From Calliopsis andreniformis (lineage: Eukaryota > Arthropoda > Insecta > Hymenoptera > Andrenidae): 64,000 bases of DNA. Each line of letters opens with the position of its first letter. Position 1 is the first letter of the stretch. Shown one piece after another: positions 54,201 through 64,000 of this stretch. A program made the position numbers and the translations under genes. The stretch is from positions 3,348,001 through 3,412,000 of the forward strand of contig NW_027480449.1 of assembly GCF_051401765.1 (NCBI RefSeq), read 5' to 3'. The notes under the pieces were generated by a model, which was given only the letters and a program-made list of their open reading frames with translations, did no database searches and was not told the origin of the DNA.

Positions 54201-55468
54201 TGAGTATTGAAAACTGTGAATTGATGATATTCTATTGGGGATTGTGGATTGACAACTGATTGTTGAGGACTGAGGGCTGAAGATTGAGGATTCAGGATTG
54301 AGGATTCAGGATTGAGGGTTGAGGACTGAGGATTGAGGATTGAGGATTGAGGATTGAGGATTGAGGATTGAGGATTGAGGATTGAAGATTGAAGATTGAG
54401 TATTGAGGATTGAAGATTAAGGATTGAGGATTGTGTATTGAAGATTGAGGATTTGGGACTGAGGATTGAAGATTGAGGACTGAGGATTGAGGATTGAGGA
54501 TTAAGGATTGAGGATTGAGAATTGATGATTGAGGATTGAGGATTGAAGATTGAGGATTCGGTATTGAGGGTTGAAGAATGAGGATTGAGGAGTGAGGACT
54601 GAGGATTGAGGATTGCAGTTTGAGTATGGATGATTGAAGATTGAGGATTGAGTATTGAGGATTGAGAATTGAGGATTGATTATTGAATGTTGAGTATTGA
54701 GGATTGAGGATTGAGGATTGAGGATTGAGGATTGAGGATTCAGCATGAGGGCTGAGGATTGAGGATTGAGATTTGAGGACTGAGAACTGAGGATTGATGA
54801 TTGAGAATTGAGGTTTGAGGATTGAGGATTGAAGATCGAGGATTGGGTATTGAGGATTGATGAATGAGGATTGAGGATTGAGGATTGAGGATAGAGGATT
54901 GACGATTGAAGATTGAGGATTGAAGATTGAGGATTGAGTATTGAATATTGAGTATTGAGTATTGAGAATTGAGGATTGATGATTGAGTATTCAGGATTGG
55001 TGTTTGAGGCTTTAGTGTTGAATATTGAGGATTGAGGATTGAGGATTGAGAATTGAGTGTTGAGGATTGAGGACTGAATATTGAGGATTGTGTATTGAGG
55101 ATTGAAGAATGAGGATTGAGGATTGAGGATTGAGGATTGAGGATTGAAGACTGAGTATTGAGGATTGTGGATTGAGTATTGAGGACTGAGGATTGAGGAT
55201 TGAGGATTGAGGATTGAAGATTGAGTATTGAGGATTGAGGATTGGGGATTGAGGATCGAGTATTGAGGATGGAGCATGAGGGCTGAGGGTTGACGGTTGA
55301 GGTTTGAGTATTGAATCCTGAGGATTCAGGATATTCTATTGAGTATTGTGAATTGAGGATTGAGGATTGAGCAGTGAGGATTGAGGATTGAAGATTGTGG
55401 ACTGAAGATTGAGTATTGAGGATTCAAGATTGATGACTGAGTATTGAGGGTTGAGGATTGAGGATTGA
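48293..55468. repeat. 7.2-kb segmental duplication, copy 2
   Basis: This is the near-identical copy of 40,801-47,976 at offset 7,492. It carries the same series of B, A, E, A3 and A2 cores, ending with an E core at 55,330. Past 55,468 this copy continues as a standard E block, while copy 1 switches to the chimeric form. The very low divergence suggests a recent event, a gene-conversion-like exchange, or an assembly artefact. Confidence 0.92.
53163..55329. repeat. E-A3-A2 higher-order unit, 2,167 bp
   Basis: Cores are E 53,163, A3 53,736 and A2 54,226. This is the copy of the first unit carried by the 7.2-kb duplication. It is followed directly by three more units of the same family. Confidence 0.87.
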
Positions 55469-57874
55469 AGATAGAGGATTGGGGATTGAGGATTGACGAT
55501 TGAGGATTGAGTATTGAGGAGTGAGAATTGAGGATTGAGGATTGAAGATTGAGGATTGAGGATTGAAGATTGAGTATGGATGATTGAAGATTGAGGATTG
55601 TGGATTGAGTGTTGAGGATTGAGGACGATGGCTGACGATTGAGGATTGAGATTTGAGGATTGAGGATTGTGGGTTGAGGACTGAGGATTGAGGATTGAGG
55701 ATTAAGCATTGAGGATTGAAGATTCAGTATTGAGGCTTGAGAATTGAGGATTGAGGTTTGAGGATTGAGGATTGAGGATTGAGGATTGAAGATTGAGGAC
55801 TGGGGACGGAGTGTTGAGTGTTGAGTTATGAGTATTGATGTTTGTGTATAGAGGTTTGAAGATTGCAGATTGAGTATTGAGTATTGAAAACTGTGAATTG
55901 ACGATATTCCATTGAGGATTGAGGATTGACAACTGATTGTTGAGGACTGAGGGCTGAAGATTGAGGATTCAGGATTGTGGATTCAGGATTAAGGTTTGAG
56001 GACTGAAGATTGAGGATTGAGGATTAAGGATTGAGGGTTGAGGATTGAGGATTGAGGATCGAAGATTGAGGATTGGGTATTGCGGATTGAACATTGAGGA
56101 TTGAGGATTGAGGATTGAGGACTGAGGATCGAGGATTGAGGGTTGAGGATTGAGGGTTGCAGATTGAGGATTGGGTACTGAGGATTAAAGATTGAGTATT
56201 GAGGATTGAGGACTGAGGATTGAGGATTGAGGATTGAATGTTCAGTATTGAGGATTGAAGATTGAGAATTGAGAATTGGGGATTGAACATTGAGGACTGA
56301 GTGTTGAGGGTTGAGTGATGAGAATTGATGTTTGTGGATAGAGATTTGAAGATTGTAGATTGAGTATTGAGTATTGAAAACTGTGAATTGATGATATTCT
56401 ATTGGGGATTGTGGATTGACAACTCATTGTTGAGGACTGAGGGCTGAAGATTGAGGATTCAGGATTGAGGATTCAGGATTGAGGGTTGAGGACTGAGGAT
56501 TGAGGATTGAGGATTGAGGATTGAGGATTGAGGATTGAGGATTGAGGATTGAAGATTGAGGATTGGGTATTGAGGATTGAACATTGAGGATTGAGGATTG
56601 AGGATTGAGGACTGAGGATCGAGGATTGAGGGTTGAGGATTGAGGGTTGCAGATTGAGGATTGGGTACTGAGGATTAAAGATTGAGTATTGAGGATTGAG
56701 GACTGAGGATTGAGGATTGAGGATTGAATGTTCAGTATTGAGGATTGAAGATTGAGAATTGAGAATTGGGGATTGAACATTGAGGACTGAGTGTTGAGGG
56801 TTGAGTGATGAGAATTGATGTTTGTGGATAGAGATTTGAAGATTGTAGATTGAGTATTGAGTATTGAAAACTGTGAATTGATGATATTCTATTGGGGATT
56901 GTGGATTGACAACTCATTGTTGAGGACTGAGGGCTGAAGATTGAGGATTCAGGATTGAGGATTCAGGATTGAGGGTTGAGGACTGAGGATTGAGGATTGA
57001 GGATTGAGGATTGAGGATTGAGGATTGAGGATTGAGGATTGAAGATTGAGGATTGGGTATTGAGGATTGAACATTGAGGATTGAGGATTGAGTATTGAGG
57101 ACTGAGGATTGAGGATTGAAGATTGAATATTGACGATTGAAGTTTGAGGATCGAGGATTGAGGGTTGTGGATTGAGGACGAGGATTGAGGGTTGGGTATT
57201 GATGTTTGATGTCTGAGGATTGAGGATTGAGGGTTGAGAATTGAGGATTAAGGATTGAGGATTGAAGATTGAGGATTGGGTATTGGGGATTGAAGAATGA
57301 GTATTGAGAATTGAGGATTGAGGATTGATGATTGAAGATTGAGTATTGAGGATTGAAGATTAAGGATTGAGGATTGTGTATTGAAGATTGAGGATTTGGG
57401 ACTGAGGATTGAAGATTGAGGACTGAGGATTGAGGATTGAGGATTAAGGATTGAGGATTGAGAATTGATGATTGAGGATTGAGGATTGAAGATTGAGGAT
57501 TCGGTATTGAGGGTTGAAGAATGAGGATTGAGGAGTGAGGACTGAGGATTGAGGATTGCAGTTTGAGTATGGATGATTGAAGATTGAGGATTGAGTATTG
57601 AGGATTGAGAATTGAGGATTGATTATTGAATGTTGAGTATTGAGGATTGAGGATTGAGGATTGAGGATTGAGGATTGAGGATTGAGGATTGAAGACTGAG
57701 TATTGAGGATTGTGGATTGAGTATTGAGGACTGAGGATTGAGGATTGAGGATTGAGGATTGAAGATTGAGTATTGAGGATTGAGGATTGGGGATTGAGGA
57801 TCGAGTATTGAGGATGGAGCATGAGGGCTGAGGGTTGACGGTTGAGGTTTGAGTATTGAATCCTGAGGATTCAG
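55330..57874. repeat. E-A3-A2-A2 higher-order unit, 2,545 bp
   Basis: Cores are E 55,330, A3 55,903, A2 56,393, and an extra A2 at 56,883 that is 490 bp after the first. The distance from the last A2 to the next E is 992 bp, not 1,104. The unit therefore carries both an insertion of one 490-bp module and a rearranged right part. Confidence 0.85.
56064..57090. repeat. 490-bp tandem duplication around the A2 core
   Basis: From about 56,064 to 56,600 the sequence repeats at an offset of 490 bp (70 heptamers). One difference seen is C at 56,083 against A at 56,573 in the gggtattg motif. Both copies carry the private change to acaactcattg after the A2 core, where other A2 cores have acaactgattg. 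This supports a local duplication after that mutation arose. Confidence 0.85.
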
Positions 57875-60327
57875 GATATTCTATTGAGTATTGTGAATTG
57901 AGGATTGAGGATTGAGCAGTGAGGATTGAGGATTGAAGATTGTGGACTGAAGATTGAGTATTGAGGATTCAAGATTGATGACTGAGTATTGAGGGTTGAG
58001 GATTGAGGATTGAAGATAGAGGATTGGGGATTGAGGATTGACGATTGAGGATTGAGTATTGAGGAGTGAGAATTGAGGATTGAGGATTGAAGATTGAGGA
58101 TTGAGGATTGAAGATTGAGTATGGATGATTGAAGATTGAGGATTGTGGATTGAGTGTTGAGGATTGAGGACGATGGCTGACGATTGAGGATTGAGATTTG
58201 AGGATTGAGGATTGTGGGTTGAGGACTGAGGATTGAGGATTGAGGATTAAGCATTGAGGATTGAAGATTCAGTATTGAGGCTTGAGAATTGAGGATTGAG
58301 GTTTGAGGATTGAGGATTGAGGATTGAGGATTGAAGATTGAGGACTGGGGACGGAGTGTTGAGTGTTGAGTTATGAGTATTGATGTTTGTGTATAGAGGT
58401 TTGAAGATTGCAGATTGAGTATTGAGTATTGAAAACTGTGAATTGACGATATTCCATTGAGGATTGAGGATTGACAACTGATTGTTGAGGACTGAGGGCT
58501 GAAGATTGAGGATTCAGGATTGTGGATTCAGGATTAAGGTTTGAGGACTGAAGATTGAGGATTGAGGATTAAGGATTGAGGGTTGAGGATTGAGGATTGA
58601 GGATCGAAGATTGAGGATTGGGTATTGCGGATTGAACATTGAGGATTGAGGATTGAGGATTGAGGACTGAGGATCGAGGATTGAGGGTTGAGGATTGAGG
58701 GTTGCAGATTGAGGATTGGGTACTGAGGATTAAAGATTGAGTATTGAGGATTGAGGACAGAGGATTGAGGATTGAGGATTGAATGTTCAGTATTGAGGAT
58801 TGAAGATTGAGAATTGAGAATTGGGGATTGAACATTGAGGACTGAGTGTTGAGGGTTGAGTGATGAGAATTGATGTTTGTGGATAGAGATTTGAAGATTG
58901 TAGATTGAGTATTGAGTATTGAAAACTGTGAATTGATGATATTCTATTGGGGATTGTGGATTGACAACTGATTGTTGAGGACTGAGGGCTGAAGATTGAG
59001 GATTCAGGATTGAGGATTCAGGATTGAGGGTTGAGGACTGAGGATTGAGGATTGAGGATTGAGGATTGAGGATTGAGGATTGAGGATTGAGGATTGAAGA
59101 TTGAGGATTGGGTATTGAGGATTGAACATTGAGGATTGAGGATTGAGTATTGAGGATTGAGGATTGAGGATTGAAGATTGAATATTGACGATTGAAGTTT
59201 GAGGATCGAGGATTGAGGGTTGTGGATTGAGGACGAGGATTGAGGGTTGGGTATTGATGTTTGATGTCTGAGGATTGAGGATTGAGGGTTGAGAATTGAG
59301 GATTAAGGATTGAGGATTGAAGATTGAGGATTGGGTATTGGGGATTGAAGAATGAGTATTGAGAATTGAGGATTGAGGATTGATGATTGAAGATTGAGTA
59401 TTGAGGATTGAAGATTAAGGATTGAGGATTGTGTATTGAAGATTGAGGATTTGGGACTGAGGATTGAAGATTGAGGACTGAGGATTGAGGATTGAGGATT
59501 AAGGATTGAGGATTGAGAATTGATGATTGAGGATTGAGGATTGAAGATTGAGGATTCGGTATTGAGGGTTGAAGAATGAGGATTGAGGAGTGAGGACTGA
59601 GGATTGAGGATTGCAGTTTGAGTATGGATGATTGAAGATTGAGGATTGAGTATTGAGGATTGAGAATTGAGGATTGATTATTGAATGTTGAGTATTGAGG
59701 ATTGAGGATTGAGGATTGAGGATTGAGGATTGAGGATTCAGCATGAGGGCTGAGGATTGAGGATTGAGATTTGAGGACTGAGAACTGAGGATTGATGATT
59801 GAGAATTGAGGTTTGAGGATTGAGGATTGAAGATCGAGGATTGGGTATTGAGGATTGATGAATGAGGATTGAGGATTGAGGATTGAGGATAGAGGATTGA
59901 CGATTGAAGATTGAGGATTGAAGATTGAGGATTGAGTATTGAATATTGAGTATTGAGTATTGAGAATTGAGGATTGATGATTGAGTATTCAGGATTGGTG
60001 TTTGAGGCTTTAGTGTTGAATATTGAGGATTGAGGATTGAGGATTGAGAATTGAGTGTTGAGGATTGAGGACTGAATATTGAGGATTGTGTATTGAGGAT
60101 TGAAGAATGAGGATTGAGGATTGAGGATTGAGGATTGAGGATTGAAGACTGAGTATTGAGGATTGTGGATTGAGTATTGAGGACTGAGGATTGAGGATTG
60201 AGGATTGAGGATTGAAGATTGAGTATTGAGGATTGAGGATTGGGGATTGAGGATCGAGTATTGAGGATGGAGCATGAGGGCTGAGGGTTGACGGTTGAGG
60301 TTTGAGTATTGAATCCTGAGGATTCAG
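57875..60327. repeat. E-A3-A2 higher-order unit, 2,453 bp
   Basis: Cores are E 57,875, A3 58,448 and A2 58,938, then 1,390 bp to the next E. It is 286 bp longer than the 2,167-bp form, the extra length lying between A2 and the aattgatgattgagg landmark near 59,520. The right 780 bp or so matches the corresponding part of the 53,163 unit. Confidence 0.85.
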
Positions 60328-62322
60328 GATATTCTATTGAGTATTGTGAATTGAGGATTGAGGATTGAGCAGTGAGGATTGAGGATTGAAGATTGTGGAC
60401 TGAAGATTGAGTATTGAGGATTCAAGATTGATGACTGAGTATTGAGGGTTGAGGATTGAGGATTGAAGATAGAGGATTGGGGATTGAGGATTGACGATTG
60501 AGGATTGAGTATTGAGGAGTGAGAATTGAGGATTGAGGATTGAAGATTGAGGATTGAGGATTGAAGATTGGGTATGGATGATTGAAGATTGAGGATTGTG
60601 GATTGAGTGTTGAGGATTGAGGACGATGGCTGACGATTGAGGATTGAGATTTGAGGATTGAGGATTGTGGGTTGAGGACTGAGGATTGAGGATTGAGGAT
60701 TAAGCATTGAGGATTGAAGATTCAGTATTGAGGCTTGAGAATTGAGGATTGAGGTTTGAGGATTGAGGATTGAGGATTGAGGATTGAAGATTGAGGACTG
60801 GGGACGGAGTGTTGAGTGTTGAGTTATGAGTATTGATGTTTGTGTATAGAGGTTTGAAGATTGCAGATTGAGTATTGAGTATTGAAAACTGTGAATTGAC
60901 GATATTCCATTGAGGATTGAGGATTGACAACTGATTGTTGAGGACTGAGGGCTGAAGATTGAGGATTCAGGATTGTGGATTCAGGATTAAGGTTTGATGA
61001 CTGAAGATTGAGGATTGAGGATTAAGGATTGAGGGTTGAGGATTGAGGATTGAGGATCGAAGATTGAGGATTGGGTATTGCGGATTGAACATTGAGGATT
61101 GAGGATTGAGGATTGAGGACTGAGGATCGAGGATTGAGGGTTGAGGATTGAGGGTTGCAGATTGAGGATTGGGTACTGAGGATTAAAGATTGAGTATTGA
61201 GGATTGAGGACTGAGGATTGAGGATTGAGGATTGAATGTTCAGTATTGAGGATTGAAGATTGAGAATTGAGAATTGGGGATTGAACATTGAGGACTGAGT
61301 GTTGAGGGTTGAGTGATGAGAATTGATGTTTGTGGATAGAGATTTGAAGATTGTAGATTGAGTATTGAGTATTGAAAACTGTGAATTGATGATATTCTAT
61401 TGGGGATTGTGGATTGACAACTGATTGTTGAGGACTGAGGGCTGAAGATTGAGGATTCAGGATTGAGGATTCAGGATTGAGGGTTGAGGACTGAGGATTG
61501 AGGATTGAGGATTGAGGATTGAGGATTGAGGATTGAGGATTGAGGATTGAAGATTGAGGATTGGGTATTGAGGATTGAACATTGAGGATTGAGGATTGAG
61601 TATTGAGGATTGAGGATTGAGGATTGAAGATTGAATATTGACGATTGAAGTTTGAGGATCGAGGATTGAGGGTTGTGGATTCAGGACGAGGATTGAGGGT
61701 TGAGTATTGATGTTTGATGTCTGAGGATTGAGGATTGAGGGTTGAGAATTGAGGATTAAGGATTGAGGATTGAAGATTGAGGATTGGGTATTGGGGATTG
61801 AAGAATGAGTATTGAGAATTGAGGATTGAGGATTGATGATTGAAGATTGAGTATTGAGGATTGAAGATTAAGGATTGAGGATTGTGTATTGAAGATTGAG
61901 GATTTGGGACTGAGGATTGAAGATTGAGGACTGAGGATTGAGGATTGAGGATTTAGGATTGAGGATTGAGTATTGAAGATTGAGGATTGGGTATTGAGGA
62001 TTGGAGAATGAGGATTGAGGATTGAGGATTGAGGATTGAGGATTGAAGATTGTGTATAGAGGATTGAAGATTGACGATTTAGGATTGAGGATTGAAGGTT
62101 GAGGACTGAGGATTAAGGATTGAGGATTGAGGATTGAAGATTGAGTATTGAGGATTGAAGATTACGATTGAGGATTGAGGATTGAGGATTGAGGATTGAA
62201 GATTGAGGATTGGGGACTGAGTATTGAGGGTTGAGTGACGAGAATTGATGTTTGTGGATAGTGATCTGAAGACTGCAGATTGAGTATTGAGTATTGAAAA
62301 CTGTGAATTGAGGATATTCTAT
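60328..62322. repeat. E-A3-A2 higher-order unit, last and incomplete
   Basis: Cores are E 60,328, A3 60,901 and A2 61,391. Instead of a new E core, an A-like core follows at 62,323 (gatattctattgttg), 932 bp after A2. This ends the E-unit series in the window. Confidence 0.8.
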
Positions 62323-62629
62323 TGTTGATTGAGGATTGACAACTGACTGTTGAGGACTCAGTGCTGAAGATTGAGGATTCAGGATGGAGGATTCAGGATT
62401 GAGATTTGTGGTCTGGGGATTGAGGATTTAGGATTGAGGATTGAAGACTGAGGATTTGGTATTGAGGATTGAACATTGAGGATTGAGGGTTGAGAATTGA
62501 GGATTGAAGATTGTGGATTGAAGATTGAATATTAATGATTGAAGATTGAGGATTGGGGATTGAGGGTTGTGGATTGAGGACGAGGACTGAGGGATGAGTA
62601 TTGATGTTTGAAGTCTGAGGATTGAGGAT
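62323..62629. repeat. Variant heptamers between the E-unit series and the third 7.2-kb copy
   Basis: This stretch contains the last core of the window (A-like, 62,323) and irregular heptamers including gacaactgactg, gagatttgtgg and a gaggacgag slip at about 62,577. Nothing gene-like was seen. Confidence 0.7.
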
Positions 62630-64000
62630 TGAGGATTGAGAATTGATGATTGAGGATTGAGGATTGAAGATTGAGGATTCGGTATTGAGGGTTGAAGAAT
62701 GAGGATTGAGGAGTGAGGACTGAGGATTGAGGATTGCAGTTTGAGTATGGATGATTGAAGATTGAGGATTGAGTATTGAGGATTGAGAATTGAGTATTGA
62801 TTATTGAATGTTGAGTATTGAGGATTGAGGATTGAGGATTGAGGATTGAGGATTGGGGATTCAGCATGAGGGCTGAGGATTGAGGATTGAGATTTGAGGA
62901 CTGAGAACTGAGGATTGATGATTGAGAATTGAGGTTTGAGGATTGAGGATTGAAGATCGAGGATTGGGTATTGGGGATTGATGAATGAGGATTGAGGATT
63001 GAGGATTGAGGATTGAGGATTGACGATTGAAGATTGAGGATTGAAGATTGAGGATTGAGTATTGAATATTGAGTATTGAGGATTGAAGATTGAGGATTGA
63101 GGATTGAGGGTTGACGATTGAGGACGAGGACTGACGCTTGAGGATTGAGGTTTGAGGGTTGAGGGTTGAGGATTGAGGATTGAGGATTGAGGATGAGGGC
63201 TGAGGATTGAGGATTGAGGTTTGAGGACTGAGGACTGAGGATTGAGGATTGAGAATTGAGGATTGAGGATTGAGGATTGAGGATTGAAGATTGAGGATTG
63301 GGTATTGAGCATTGAAGAATGAGGATTGAGGATTGAGGATTGAGGATTGAGGATTGAAGATTGAGGATTGAAGATTGAGGATTGAGTATTGAATATTGAG
63401 TATTGAGGATTGAAGATTGAGTATTGAGGATTGAGGGTTGACGATTGAGGACGAGGACTGACGGTTGAGGATTGAGGTTTGAGGGTTGAGGGTTGAGGAT
63501 TGAGGATTGAGGATTCAGCATGAGGGCTGAGGATTGAGGATTGAGATTTGAGGACTGAGAACTGAGGATTGATGATTGAGAATTGAGGTTTGAGGATTGA
63601 GGATTGAAGATCGAGGATTGGGTATTGAGGATTGATGAATGAGGATTGCGGATTGAGGGTTGACGATTGAGGACGAGGACTGACGGTTGAGGATTGAGGT
63701 TTGAGGGTTGAGGGCTGAGGATTGAGGAATGATGATTGAGGATTGAGGATTGAGCATTGAGGATTGAGGATTGAAGACTGAGTATTGAAGATTGTAGATT
63801 GAGGATTGAGGACTGAGGATTGAGGATTGAGGGTTGAGGATTGAGGATTGAAGATTGAGTATTGAGTATTGAAGATGGAGGGTTGAGGGTTGAGGATTGA
63901 GGATTGTGGACTGAAGATTGAGGATTGGGGATTGAGGATTGACGATTGAGGATTGAGTATTGAGGATTGAGAATTGAGGATCGATTATTGAAGGTTGAGT
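62630..64000. repeat. Third, partial copy of the 7.2-kb block, cut by the window end
   Basis: This matches about 40,660-42,040. The offset is 21,974 bp up to position 62,801 and 21,960 bp from 62,861 on, so this copy is exactly two heptamers (14 bp) shorter in between. It carries more substitutions than copies 1 and 2 do against each other (for example gattcagcatgag here, gattccgcatgag at about 40,900). The last 40 bases of the window still match copy 1 exactly. Confidence 0.85.

Larger units (their letters stand above)
1..64000. repeat. Heptanucleotide satellite, consensus GAGGATT, filling the window
   Basis: The + strand is a run of 7-bp units with consensus GAGGATT (minus strand AATCCTC). 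Frequent variants are GAAGATT, GAGTATT, GAGAATT, GAGGACT, GAGGGTT, GAGGTTT, GACGATT, GATGATT and GGGGATT. Pure runs of five to nine consensus units alternate with variant-rich stretches. Changes seem to fall mostly at the third and fourth bases, while the TTGA across the unit junction is usually kept. No segment of unrelated sequence was seen, and the array is open at both ends. The consensus unit has three G, two A, two T and no C, so the + strand is strongly C-depleted. This fits satellite DNA spread by unequal exchange or replication slippage. No promoter, RNA gene or coding region is supported anywhere in it. Confidence 0.98.

Noticed and set aside
62532..63521. 329-residue minus-strand open frame overlapping a 294-residue one at 62,428-63,312
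   Set aside because: Two long overlapping frames on the same strand carry the same heptapeptide in different phases, as expected of non-coding heptamer DNA.
1..64000. Telomere repeat
   Set aside because: TTGAGGA resembles plant-type TTTAGGG at five of seven bases and is G-rich on one strand. However, the units are highly degenerate, carry long higher-order modules and never approach a canonical telomere motif. An interstitial or subtelomeric satellite remains possible.
1..64000. CRISPR array
   Set aside because: There are regular repeats but no unique spacers. The material between cores is the same heptamer, and core spacings vary from about 250 to over 1,000 bp.
1..64000. Transposon or insertion sequence carrying the cores
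   Set aside because: Cores stay in the 7-bp register, show no terminal repeats or target-site duplications, and have no transposase-like coding sequence.

Overview
The whole window is one degenerate tandem repeat. Its basic unit is a 7-bp heptamer, consensus GAGGATT on the + strand (AATCCTC on the - strand). The repeat is already running at base 1 and still running at base 64,000, so both edges of the array lie outside the window. I found no protein gene, RNA gene, transposon, CRISPR array, origin or stretch of unrelated unique sequence.

The many long minus-strand open frames are an artefact of the repeat. Three heptamers make 21 bp, so AATCCTC reads as the heptapeptide NPQSSIL in all three minus frames. 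All three plus frames meet TGA about every 21 bp. Minus-strand frames overlap each other in different phases and keep the same repeat text through frameshifts, which is the signature of non-coding simple sequence.

Above the heptamer there is strong higher-order structure. About 90 copies (92 in my hand count) of a conserved divergent core are scattered through the array. It is marked by the heptamer TTCTATT after GAGGATA (read as gatattct). The cores fall into families, named here A, B, C, D and E. They were made by substitutions inside in-register heptamers and then amplified together with their flanking plain heptamers. Fixed spacings recur: A to B is 280 bp (40 heptamers), E to A3 is 573 bp, and A3 to A2 is 490 bp (70 heptamers).

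Layout: about 1-24,500 is a mosaic of C, A and B modules with several internal duplications of 0.3-2.2 kb. About 24,500-28,860 is a transitional stretch with a 1,782-bp-offset repeat. About 28,860-45,650 is rich in A-B dyads whose B core carries CCATGAG, together with the gatctagg module. From 45,671 an E-A3-A2 higher-order unit of 2,167 bp appears and dominates 53,163-62,322. A 7.2-kb block (40,801-47,976) is repeated almost unchanged at 48,293-55,468, and a third copy of its left part begins near 62,630 and runs off the window end.

Organism: this cannot be read from the sequence, because there is no gene. A satellite longer than 64 kb with nested higher-order repeats and recent segmental duplications looks most like eukaryotic heterochromatic, pericentromeric or subtelomeric satellite DNA. 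Known bacterial heptanucleotide repeats (for example the STRR repeats of cyanobacteria) are short by comparison, but a prokaryotic source is not formally excluded. The consensus + strand has no C, so strand asymmetry is extreme. All coordinates below were counted by eye, and duplication edges are good to roughly 10-20 bp.
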